The notes beneath the pieces were generated by a model that ran no database searches, had not been told where the DNA came from, and saw only the letters and a program-made list of their open reading frames with translations. Below are positions 1 to 10,011 of a stretch of DNA of 64,000 nt, piece after piece (position 1 is the first letter of the stretch; every line of letters starts with the position of its first letter). The translations under genes and the position numbers were made by a program. The stretch spans positions 1,798,001 to 1,862,000 of the forward strand of contig JARWKL010000006.1 of assembly GCA_029961685.1 (NCBI GenBank), in the 5' to 3' direction. Source of the stretch: Aristolochia californica. Lineage: Eukaryota > Streptophyta > Magnoliopsida > Piperales > Aristolochiaceae.

Positions 1-195
1 ATTACCTTTGAGAATCAAATTTCAAGCTATTTCAAACACAAGTGACTCTATTATCCTAACTAGGCAATTCCCATTATAATAATCCACTGCCAGCCACGAC
101 TGTACGAGCGTGTACCCTTGGAGTACATAAATAAAGACTCTCATTTTACTAATAAATTCAAAGCTACTAGATGCCAAAGCCAGTCTCCTCCGCCA

Positions 196-417
196 TTATT
201 TATCTTCTGTTGAAGATACACCCTTCTGAAATCTTGGATATTTTAATACGGAAATCAGAATTTCGTCCCTCTGTGTTGCCCAAGAGCTCGCCCCTTCCAG
301 CATTTCGTCTCGCTGATCTTTGAACCTGTGGAGTTGGTAGTCGTACACCTCTGTCTGCTCATCTTTGTCAGCATCTTGTCTGAGAAAAACACGGGAAGAA
401 ACATAATTTTCGTTCAT
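196..417 (-). CDS. hypothetical short ORF, 73 aa, unrecognised
   Basis: An ATG-to-stop frame on the minus strand encodes a charged, soluble-looking peptide rich in D, E, K, R and Q. There is no signal peptide, membrane segment or cysteine motif. I do not recognise a family. It could be the 5' coding exon of a gene running off the left edge, or a chance frame; a possible donor lies just before the stop. No paired exon can be seen inside the window. Confidence 0.18.
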   Translation of the reverse strand: MNENYVSSRVFLRQDADKDEQTEVYDYQLHRFKDQRDEMLEGASSWATQRDEILISVLKYPRFQKGVSSTEDK

Positions 418-1485
418 TTTTGCGCTTTCTTTTTCAGGCGACTAAGCTTCCCAAATATGGTTTTTGTACCCAACTGGAAAATCTGTAACCAGCCCTGTTG
501 AGGAAGACGAAATTCGATCCGTATCAGAACTTTAATTTCACAGGAGACAGAAGGGTTTGTGATAAACGACTTAAACGACTAACAAACCCGCTCTCTGGTC
601 TCTGAGTCTCCGTGATGATTCGAAGCGAACCGCTTCCGCTCCGAGTACTTTCCGTTAATGGCGAGAGCACGCCGATTTAGAAACTTTACAAAGCGACGCT
701 ATGAATTCTAACTGGTCAGTGTCACATCGGAGACGACTACCACCGTTGCCGTTCTTCCACGGCGCCGGTTAACATCAGGGAGAGGTCCCACGTTTTTTTT
801 TTTTTTTTCTGAATTTGTCGCTCTTGAAAAAACTTCCGCTTACTATTCTTGCGGGGGAAGGTGTACGGTCGTCGTACGGAGCCGTTGAGAAGTCAAGCTG
901 ATGATTGGCTGCTTCGGCTGGACGCATGAGCCGGCGCATCTGGGGACCAATCCCCCTCACGGTTTTAAGCCATGGCTCAAGTTTGTTAGCGTGCTCGACT
1001 TGGACGCCAAACTATTCGGCGGAAAAAATTTGCATATTTTTCTATTTTTGCATTCAACGAATGACAACACCGTAGGCTGCAGCTATAATTGATTTGCGAG
1101 ACACCAATAGACATGCCTCGCACGTCGCACCCTTATCGGTTTGCTCCTCACCCTTTGTGCGCTTTCAACGTGTTGCAATCATGTCATCTGATCCGCATGC
1201 TGTTTACGTTGATAGTTACGGGACCACATACCAGGCAAACCAACGGTAAGGATGACAACATCTAACAAAGACAAAATCTGATCCAAACATCACAACCTCT
1301 CTGACACGTGTCTTTCTTTACAAAGGACCACGGTACTAACTACCGCTGCTTGCCCTGGCTCGCGCGAGTTCTGTTACAAGAAGGCTCGAGCGGTTTTAAC
1401 TTTTCAGGAAAGCTGGGAGGGGCTCCGTGGCTCGCCTCTGAGGTCAGCTCGGCTGGCGGCTGACTGCGCTACTCTTGACCTCCCC
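418..1485. other. intergenic, no gene seen
   Basis: No frame here resembles a known protein. The stretch holds a T-tract near 794-809 and a canonical G-box CACGTG at 1305-1310. It lies upstream of the SAUR gene and is probably its distal promoter plus the flank of the unidentified minus-strand ORF. Confidence 0.5.
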
Positions 1486-1620
1486 ATATAAGGGAGCCCT
1501 TGTTGCTCCGTTCTTCCCATTTCCAGTTCATCGCGTGCTGATCTCTGAATTTTTTTCTGCTCTGGTTTTCTCTCTTATTGAGTTTCGAAGTGCAGACTTG
1601 CCTTCGTCTTTGTATATAAA
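1486..1620 (+). promoter_or_regulatory. candidate TATA boxes upstream of SAUR gene
   Basis: Two plus-strand TATA-like motifs are visible: one at 1486-1492 and a better one, TATATAAA, at 1613-1620. They lie about 570 and 440 bp before the SAUR start codon. An auxin-response-like TGTCTC is at 1898-1903, inside the presumed leader or proximal promoter. Which TATA is used cannot be decided from sequence. Confidence 0.4.
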
Positions 1621-2058
1621 GACTTTTGGATCATTGATCGAGGGAAAATCTGGCATCTCTTGCGAGCAGAAATTGAAAAAGAATTCGGTTCATCAGGGAC
1701 TGGGAGAGAGTATGGGGGAGTTCGTGGTTTGATTAAAGAAAAGAGTGGGTGGAGAATAAGAGATTGAAGATGGTGGAGAGGAGGAGACGGGGGAGCTGTA
1801 GGAATCCAAGCTACGGCGGAGTGATTTCTCTGCTCTTCCTTCTCCTCTGAGTTAAAGGCTTACCATGTCCAACATCCCGTCTCCCCTTTCCGACGTTTGT
1901 CTCACCCTTTTCCGTCTGGCCATGTCGGTTGCAGACCCGTGGCCATTCTCCTAAGAACACCGGAAAAAAAAAAAAAAAAAAAAAGCCGATTTTCTCCTCC
2001 CTTTTCCTTCGCTCTGCACTCCTACAGTAGGAGCCTCGGTTCGCTTGCGTTGAAAACC

Positions 2059-2553
2059 ATGAGGAGGATGAGAGGTTTCAAGCTTGGACGAAAGCTCGTC
2101 AAGGTCTGGAGATGGGCCCTGAAGCGGAAATCTAGAGGTTATCTTCGATTAAGCACCTGCGATCACGAGCAAAAGAGCAAGACGATGACGAAAATCTGCA
2201 ACTGGGGCCGCCGCTTGGGAAAGACGCTGTGTCCTTCGAGACGCCCGCTCCTCTCCAACTACTCGAGCCTCGAGGAGACCCCATTAGACGCCAAACCGGT
2301 GACCGTCCCGAAGGGCCATTTGGCGGTATACGTCGGCCGGAAAGAGGACGACACCCAACGTTACCTGGTTCCAGTGATTTACTTCAATCATCCCCTCTTC
2401 GGCCAGCTTCTCAGAGAAGCAGAAGAAGAGTTCGGCTATCACCACCAAGGCGGCATCACTATCCCCTGCCGCGTCTCCGACTTCGAAAACGTCCAGATGA
2501 AGATCGCCGCCGGCCAAGGTTTTCCCAAATCTTCCCGGAAGCGCCTCTTTTGA
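2059..2553 (+). CDS. SAUR36: SAUR family protein, SAUR36-like
   Basis: This is an intronless gene for a 164-residue small auxin-up RNA protein. The start at 2059 opens with MRRMRGFKLGRKLVKVW, the N-terminus typical of the SAUR36 branch. The SAUR domain spans about residues 80-155: VPKGHLAVYVG at 83-93, then VPVIYFNHPLFGQLLREAEE at 104-123, then the GGITIPC motif at 131-137. Members of this branch are longer than the usual 90-120 residue SAURs, as seen here. In the family, SAURs inhibit PP2C-D phosphatases and so affect plasma-membrane H+-ATPase and cell expansion; SAUR36 is linked with leaf senescence in Arabidopsis. The frame stays open up to an ATG at 1897, but that extension runs through a poly-A tract coding for lysines and is rejected. 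Family call is firm; orthology to SAUR36 rests on the N-terminus and on the neighbours FIL and GOS12. Confidence 0.93.
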   Translation: MRRMRGFKLGRKLVKVWRWALKRKSRGYLRLSTCDHEQKSKTMTKICNWGRRLGKTLCPSRRPLLSNYSSLEETPLDAKPVTVPKGHLAVYVGRKEDDTQRYLVPVIYFNHPLFGQLLREAEEEFGYHHQGGITIPCRVSDFENVQMKIAAGQGFPKSSRKRLF

Positions 2554-2629
2554 CTTGAGAATCCCCACAAGCTGCATTTTTTTTTTTTTTTTTTGTTACT
2601 TCGTTCTTTCCTCTTTTTACCCTGTCCAT

Positions 2630-2646
2630 ATAGATTTAGCGATGTA
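2630..2646 (+). promoter_or_regulatory. DST-like mRNA instability element in SAUR 3' UTR
   Basis: ATAGAT at 2630-2635 is followed by GTA at 2644-2646, about 80 nt after the stop codon. These match two of the three conserved subdomains of the DST element that makes SAUR transcripts short lived. The upstream GGA subdomain is not seen at the usual spacing, so the match is partial. Confidence 0.4.
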
Positions 2647-2659
2647 ATTAGGACCTATA

Positions 2660-3969
2660 ATAATAAGAATATCGGCTTTCGGTGTCCAGATTTTTTTGTT
2701 TCTGTAACATTTTATCGTCACCGACGTCGTCATCTCTTCCCGGCGGTCCTTATCGACGGTTGAGGGAAAGAAGACAAAGGTGTGAAAGGAATCTTCTCTT
2801 TTTCCATTCGATTATGTAGTTGATTTAACGTCGATAGGGGCGATGTGGCGCTGTGGAAAGTCATCTTCGTCTCCTTCTTCGCGCCATGAATCAAGTCCTT
2901 CCTGCTTTTCGACTTTTTCGATTTAGAAAATGCGGCACGTGCCATCTGCGATTGCGGCCGCAACAGCTGTCGCGTTTTCTCCGTGATCCACTCTCGAGAG
3001 TCGTTAGTTCGTTATTCTGCTGTTCTCAAGTGGCCCACGGAATCGACGGCCAGGATAGTCGAACAAAATGAAAAGCGGACCCGCCGCTTCTGTGTACGAA
3101 TAACGACCACTTCACGAGAAAAAAACGTAGAAAAAGTAGAGAAGTCGCAAATTTTCTTTCTTTTTAAATTAAAGCTTTCCTTTGAAGAAACCCTAATCAT
3201 GGGTGCCAGAAGTGATCAGTGGTGCAAGCTTGAGCGTGGAAAGAGGGTGACAGGGAGGTCCCAGCGGATGAAGAAAGAGGGTACAGAGTGATTTCCGATA
3301 ATCTCGACCTCTTCCTTATCTTTGTCTATTTTTGCTTATTTCCGCGGGGAAATCTGTCCATCGGACGATTTTCGGAAAATTTTACCTGCTCAAATTCAAG
3401 AGATTGCAGCTTGTGTTTTCTCGGAACCAAACCATATCAGGTGATGGAATGTTTCGGCTTTGGTCACATCTTGAATCGATTTTGTTTACTCGCTTGCTTT
3501 TAGTGGCAGATCAGTTGATCCGTCTCCGACCAACTGTTTTTCTCCAGAAATCATTATTTGAGGAGATCATTGGGACTGTACAGGATCAATTTGAGTGATT
3601 CAGTCATCCTTATATAATACTGATGAATAATCTATCCACATTCTACAGGCGTTTCTCTGCCACAGTGGCACTTGTCTGAGACGTGGGAGGCACTACTGGC
3701 CCGGGAATCGGATACTGGACCTCGTCAGTTCTGGATTTGGTCGGCGTTTGTTCTAAAATTTATTTTTTCTGTTCAACAAAAACTTCTAAGTCAGATGATT
3801 CGATCTATTATTGTGTGGATCTCTCTGAAAAGAAACGAAATCTCCAAATTTGCTGTGGAAAAAGACAGATCGGTTTTTGTACCGGAGGCGATAACCATGG
3901 CATTTAGTTGGCTTTGTACTGGTACGTAGCCTGATGGGGCTCACAAAAATGGGGATTTCACATTGACAG
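2660..3969. other. intergenic, no confident gene
   Basis: Several plus-strand frames of 60-100 codons overlap each other but none resembles a known protein, and no consistent set of splice sites joins them. This may be SAUR 3' flank or the intron and leader of the unidentified ORF that follows. Confidence 0.4.
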
Positions 3970-4164
3970 CTCGAAAATGGTGCGCCTGATCTTCTGCTCA
4001 GTGGCGTTGCGTTAAAGAGGACAACGACACATCAATTTGTCAAGTGGCTGAAACGATCAAATTGGGAGCCTGCTCGGCTCCTTCCAGAGCCTGACGACGA
4101 CAGAGTTGATGTCATGGATGAAGGCCACAGCCTCTTTGGCCGGATTGATATACCTCACACCTGA
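3970..4164 (+). CDS. orphan exon-like ORF, 64 aa, unrecognised
   Basis: An open frame starts directly after an acceptor-like TTGACAG at 3963-3969 and runs 64 codons to a TGA at 4162-4164. Its codon and residue make-up looks like real protein, including the stretches HQFVKWLKRSNWEPARLLPE and EGHSLFGRIDIPHT. There is no ATG near its beginning, so if real it would be a terminal exon or the remnant of one. No upstream partner exon was found and I do not recognise the family. Pseudogene fragment is the main alternative. Confidence 0.22.
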   Translation, partial: LENGAPDLLLSGVALKRTTTHQFVKWLKRSNWEPARLLPEPDDDRVDVMDEGHSLFGRIDIPHT

Positions 4165-5620
4165 AATTTGGAATTCTGCAATTTGCGAAGGAGAAAATTA
4201 AGGTAAAATCATCTTCTTGGCTTGGGTTTGCGAAGGGTTGAACATTAATTCATCCGAAGTCTTACTGTCCAACTAATTATATAGTGCCATTCAGTCACTG
4301 GCTGACCAAATTTTATAAAAGAAATGGGGTGGGAACGTTGATTTTGGGACGGTTTTTGGTAACTCCAATCAGTCCCATGAACTTGACGAAGAAAAGTTCC
4401 GAACTTTTGGAGTTCATATTACTGAGAATGAAGCAAAACACAACAAAAATTTCCACCAAAAGTATATTTTAATTTTCTAAATATTTAATGTCAATAGTTT
4501 TCATAAAAAAATTTACATTTAAAAAATATTTACAGGAGGAATGATTGATAAAAAAAATTAATTTTAATTTTAAATTTTTCTCAGTGATTTTTTTTTGCTG
4601 ATTTTTTTCTTTTTTTGCAAATTTTTTACAACAAAAAATTAATGTGCACACTCCCTTCTTCCCTCCAACTCTAACAACTACTACCTCTTGTTTTTTTATC
4701 CCATTGCCCTCTTCCCTCCTATGCTTGTGAGTAGGGGTGTTATTGAATCGAGCCGATCCCGAATTTGCTTAAGTTTGAATTGGGTTTGATTTAAATATTT
4801 CGAACGTTTGAGTTCGAGCCGAATTTGAGCTTGAATTCGAACTCGAACTCTAATTTATATTTAAAATTTTGCATAAAATATATGTTAAATAAATTATATA
4901 TATAATTATGCATATATTTTACATAAAATTGGCATGACCTCTACCTAAAATTGGACTTAACCTTTGTACATTAACCCTACATAAAATTATCTATAAACTT
5001 TGCATAAAATCTTTTTGTCCATATAAGTATTTACTCAATTATTTACATCTAAATTATTAAGTCGAATAAAAACGAGTAAATATAATTTTGTATCTTATTA
5101 TACTGTTACTTGATAATTCGATAAAGTGATGGGTAATTTTTGTAAGTTTTAAGACTATGCATAAGTAGAAGCTCTGTCTTTAGAATAACATATTAAAATA
5201 TTTACTTAAAAATAATTTGGTTGTACTTTAATTCATACTATACATTTTTTATATTTTATAAGATTTTATACTATAATTTAAGCATATAACATTTCAAATA
5301 TTTTATATACCTATTTTATATTATAAATTCTTTGTACTCTCATCGTCTTGATTTTGTAATTTTTTGTACACTCGACCTCTTCCCTTTTAAAAATAAAATT
5401 AATAAATTAATTTATTGAGAAATTTAAGAAGGCTAGACTTCACCTCTATATATGTTTTCTTACTTGGAGTAGTTGGCCTCACTTAGAACGTAACATGGTT
5501 GGATTTTCAATCCTCTCATCTGGGCCCATCTCCAACAACAATTTACACCTTTTTGGGCTTTACTTTGAGGTGGATCCCAAGTTCCTAGCCCAGATGACTA
5601 AGTCTAGAGCTCTGCCAGCA
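4165..5620. other. AT-rich intergenic with degenerate repeat
   Basis: No gene is visible. Around 4740-4860 there is a run of GAACTCGAAC/GAGTTCGAGC-type words in both orientations, of the sort left by old dispersed repeats. The rest is AT-rich sequence with no open frame of note. Confidence 0.4.
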
Positions 5621-7427
5621 ATTTAGGTTGCAGCTACAGAAAAGAAACACTCATCAATAATGGAGAACCTCCCGCTGGTAATGCCTTTTATGTCGACATC
5701 TGAATCAGACCTCTTATCTTCATACGAAACCGACACTGGATTCTTTCCATATTCTGAATTGCGGGGGTGGATGTAAAGCAGCCTCAACTGTTCATCTCCG
5801 TTGGGCTCACGGATTCCCAGTATTCTAATGGGGGACAATGGCGATGAGAGCGACGTTAGCCCTGTCTGAAGGGGAGGCATGGTAACTAAGATATGTTTCT
5901 TACATCTTAGTATGGGTAATAGTCATCGTCTTGACACGGATGATAGCAGTGCTGTAGCAGTCCGTTGGCCACTTGATGATTGTCCTTATCAAGAAGAAGC
6001 CGATCAGCAGCCCATCGATCATGGGAGAGATGAGGATCACCATGGAGGATGTTCATATGGTCCCCTCAACCAGCTCAACAGACGATATCTGTACGGATAT
6101 TTCTGAAGCTCGAATCAGATATACTGATCCTCCTCGAGTGCTTGTTTCAGCGACGGAGAACAGCCTCCGGGAACCTCAAGCAGGGAGGGGACATACACAA
6201 GAAAACGAATCAAATGAAACGGGTTTTCTAATGAGAAGATAACTTCTGTCATTTTGGCCTCCTTTGACGGGACTAACAGTTTCTAGAAAAAAAGACCTGT
6301 AAATAACTAAATGAACAAGAATTTTGCATATGTAGTACTTCACACAGAAGCGTTTCTGCTGTGTGGAAACGTAATCAGCTCTGAAAAACATTGGAAATGA
6401 CCTCAAGAAACTAACTGTTTTCATACAGATCAAGAACAGGTCTCCATCACACTCCCCAGTTTTGGTATTAAAACTGTATCTGCTCAAGTCCCATCTACTT
6501 AATGGCAAACTTGTGGCAATATAGTAGCTTTTCATTTCTTTGCCATCTAAGACTTTCTCCCAGCTTGCTACTTGGTATAGAACAAACCATCATCCCACCT
6601 TCATAAGCACTGGCTTCACTCATTTTCTGTGTAGAGCTTTTTAAGTCTTTGGTTCTCTTAATGGCTTTCATGAGATTACAGTGATTATCATCGTTTTTTT
6701 TTTTTTTTTTTGTCTTCATTTTACTGCTTGTGGCAAGATAGTTTATTAGAAAAGAAGACTTACAGTTTTTCTTGTCATAGCCATAAGCACTTGATTTGTT
6801 ATCTCCTCTAAGCTTTTTTTGTGAAAATGATAAAAAGTTCAAGTAGAATATTGATGGAATTAAAATCATGAAGCATCATAAAAGAGTTTAAGGCCACCAA
6901 TAAGCAAAAGTTTCATAGGGCGAATACAGATCATGAACTGAGAAATTAGGGAGCTACAAGGATAGTTTATCGTATTAGCTGCTTACATCCATTAGAATAG
7001 TTAGAGATGATATAAAAGAGAAACTTATTAGACGTTAAATAAGACATCATAGAGAGTAGTGCAACTTCTGCAAAAGCTCATGAACAGAAAATTGGAGAGA
7101 TTTTCTTTTGCTTAGTAGAATAACGTACGAAGGTTATGGATAGAGAAACCAGGAAATTAGGAATTTAGAACGTCTATTCCCCAGCATTTTGCTTTTAAGT
7201 CCTTCACATTCATTGACAGGACAGAAGATAAAAAGAGAGAATAGTTACTTGGAGAAGCTGATTAGCATACAAAGCCTCCTACAGAAAAGAGTAGAGATTG
7301 CAAGGTCTGCAATACAGGAAAAGAACTTGTTGCACAAACCCAGAAAGTCTGTCAACAATCAACACTAGTACAAAGAAAGAAGACGAAGAAGAGAAAAAAG
7401 AAGGAAACCCTAAAAAGCTGAAGCTCT
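5621..7427. other. 3' flank of the YABBY gene, no confident gene
   Basis: An 85-codon minus-strand frame (5623-5880) and overlapping plus-strand frames (5879-6242) do not resemble any family I know, and they contradict each other in strand. Minus-strand frames at 6176-6869 run through T-rich DNA and look accidental. I see the YABBY 3' UTR and flank but no supported gene. Confidence 0.35.
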
Positions 7428-9815
7428 TCAGTAGGGTGTGACACCCATGTTTGCTGTAGAGAAAAACCCATCCTTGATGAGAGCGTCTTCTCCTTCCTAC
7501 ATAAAACCCAACAAAACAGAAGAGAAGCACACAGGCAAAGCTACATAAGATTCTAACGTAAACGCATTGGAGTTTAAATCTGCTGGAGTTGCAGCGGAAG
7601 AATGGAGTTACCGGCTGACGAACGCTTGTCTTCTTGGTGGTCTGGTCAGGCACGAGTCCGAAATGGATGTGTGGGAAGTGGGCCCACTGGCAGAAGCAGG
7701 ACCCAGAAACCAAGGAACAAAAAGAAAACAAAAGTGAGAAAGAAACCCTAGCTGGTGCATAAACAAGAAAGGCTCAGTAGGACTAGTAACCCTAGAAAGC
7801 AAACAAAGAGTATTATGGTTTTATTATGGAAATCTCGGATCTCACGTTCTTTGCAGCGGCGCTGAAGGCCTCTCTGTGGGTAATGTCGGGGTTGCCCGCC
7901 TTGATGCGTTGGATCTCGTCCCTGCAACCAGAAGCGAGGCCCAGAAAGATGTCAAATTCTCCGCCATCTCGCCTCCTCATTCCATAACAATACATATAAC
8001 GGAAGGACGAGAACAAGAAAGAAAACAGATTTCTGTATTTGTTGTTCCTCTTTTGTTTTTATGGCGCTTTTCATTATTACTCACTTGATGAATCGGTTGT
8101 ACGCAGATGGGACTCTCTGTCGCTTCTCCGGAGCTGCACAGTACCACATAAACATTTAAAACAGTTGCTGGGTTTTTCGATACTACACTGTTTATCATTT
8201 TCGTATCATCGGTGCATCATTGCACTTCTCTCAACCTCTCTCTTTCTCTCTTTCTCTCTCTTTTTGTTTCACATATACAATAATCCAGAGAATGTAGTAA
8301 TATCACAGATTTTTATGGACGAAAATCAAAACAAGCTAGCAGAAACATCATATTTTTCAGGAAAAAATCACTGGGTTTTGCAATTGCAGAAAGCTTTTTG
8401 GTAGAAAAATTGATTGAAATTGTCGGAGCATATGCGGCAAGAGTACTTTACTTTTGATTTCTATGATATGTAAAAGACACTGGTTTGGGACGTCGAACAG
8501 AAAAGAATGAATTCTACTAACTGCCATTAGTAATGAGGTGCTCGAAGTAGTACAAGAAAGTAAAAGATAGGTAAGAGGGTGAGCAGAAGTTAAGGTCGCA
8601 CTGTAACTAAAGCATTAAAGGGTTTTCCTTCCAGAGACCAGACCATCATATCAGAGTGCAGAAAGCCAAATCAGGTCACCACCGTATGTTTAGGCAGCAG
8701 CCTTCTTAGCCATATTTTTTTAAAATCAGTTTTTACTTTTTGATTCCTCGATGACCCCTGAAGGAAAATTGCGCGAAGGAAGAATGCAAGTGCATGATTT
8801 TCTTTCTTGAAAGACAAACGAAGAGCAGGATGTTTCTTTGATGAAAGTTGAAGAAGAAAGATGTCAGGAAAAAAAAAAAAAAAAAGGGTAAGAAGCTCAT
8901 TTTTTGCATCAAGGGAAGTGGAAATCATGAAATAATCTCCAGAACGTAGTTGGTCTCCAATGGCTTGCATCATTATCATGAAGGAAAAGAGAATCTTACG
9001 TCTGTTCACAACTGGTGTCCGAGGAGGCTCTTCGGATCCTCTTATTGAAACCACCGATTCATTGTTGTTGGATTGATCGAGCAATAAGCTTGGCGGTGGT
9101 GCTGGAAACTCTTCCTGAAGAAATTAATCAGATAAACAGGATCATGAGAAAAAAAGGGGGAAAAAAAGCAGCACAGCACAACTGAAAAGAGATCATCTGT
9201 AAGAATCCCGAAGCACGAGTATCAAAGATTCAAATATGTTAAACCCACTTAAATGCTTCAATTTTTTTTCCTCTTTATGCTTTTGTGCAACCTGAGACTC
9301 TGAGAGAGGCAAAGTCATTTTGTTTTTTTTTTTAATTCTTCTTTTGTGAAATTTTACCAGAGGATTGTGAGCAGGAGAGAAGAAAGCATGGCCGAGGTGC
9401 AGCTGGTTAGCCGCCGGGAGGAGTAGGCCGCGCATGTTGACGGAGAGAAGATTGGTGCAGTGGCCGCATCGGACGGTGACCGTCTTGAACAGGCTGCTGC
9501 AGGGCACGCTCACCTACCATATAAGGAACGGAAAGAGGGTCAATCTATCAGATAATAAAAGTTAGGAGAGTCGCGAGTGAAAATTACCAACGAAGAAGAA
9601 AACCTAAAGAAGCAGCAGAAGAAAGAAGAAAGAAGTGGAACGATTATAGGTAGGGCTAAGTGCTAAGAGGTAAGAACGAAGCATCTGCGCCCGTTTAGGA
9701 GACGAGAAGAGAGAAAAGCTACCGCGAGGACGGTGTCGCAAAAGTTGCAATGGACGTAACAGAGCTGCTCGGAAGGAGGGAGGTGGTCCAGCGAAAAAGC
9801 AGACGAGGAGGACAT
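7428..9815 (-). CDS. FIL: YABBY transcription factor, FIL/YAB1-YAB3 type
   Basis: Seven coding exons give a 210-residue protein: 9815-9723, 9513-9358, 9114-9000, 8133-8085, 7921-7846, 7686-7612 and 7496-7428. All joins are GT-AG and keep frame. The N-terminal zinc finger uses C23-x2-C26 and C47-x2-C50. The HMG-like YABBY domain begins with [17 protein letters not shown] at 122-138 and ends with [11 protein letters not shown] at 164-174. The C-terminal exon reads [10 protein letters not shown]...MGVTPY, a tail typical of the FIL/YAB3 branch and absent from YAB2, YAB5, CRC and INO. FIL-type factors act in the nucleus to set abaxial identity and lamina growth of leaves and floral organs. The 5' leader side carries a 26-unit (AG/CT) repeat. 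Branch assignment is strong; one-to-one orthology with Arabidopsis FIL rests on synteny with SAUR36 and GOS12. Confidence 0.95.
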
Positions 9816-9952
9816 GATGTTTTTGTTGACTGCGAGCTGTGATATGATTGATCAATCGATTGCGTGACAGATTGATTGATTGATTGACTGTCTAACCACT
9901 TCCCTTCCGGCTGTTCTTCCTGATGGGTCTTGTTATTGTTGGTGTCGAAAGC

Positions 9953-9956
<4 letters not shown>

Positions 9957-10008
<52 letters not shown>
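9957..10008. repeat. (AG)26 microsatellite upstream of YABBY start
   Basis: A perfect AG dinucleotide run of 26 units lies 142 bp upstream of the YABBY start codon. On the gene's strand it reads (CT)n, a common feature of plant 5' UTRs and core promoters. It is likely to vary in length between individuals. Confidence 0.9.

Positions 10009-10011
<3 letters not shown>

Noticed and set aside
1897..2058. In-frame N-terminal extension of the SAUR ORF
   Set aside because: It crosses a poly-A tract coding for lysines and lacks SAUR similarity; the conserved N-terminus begins at 2059.
7279..7731. 150-codon minus-strand frame in the YABBY gene
   Set aside because: It is read-through of exon 6 into intron 6; splicing to 7496 restores the conserved C-terminus.
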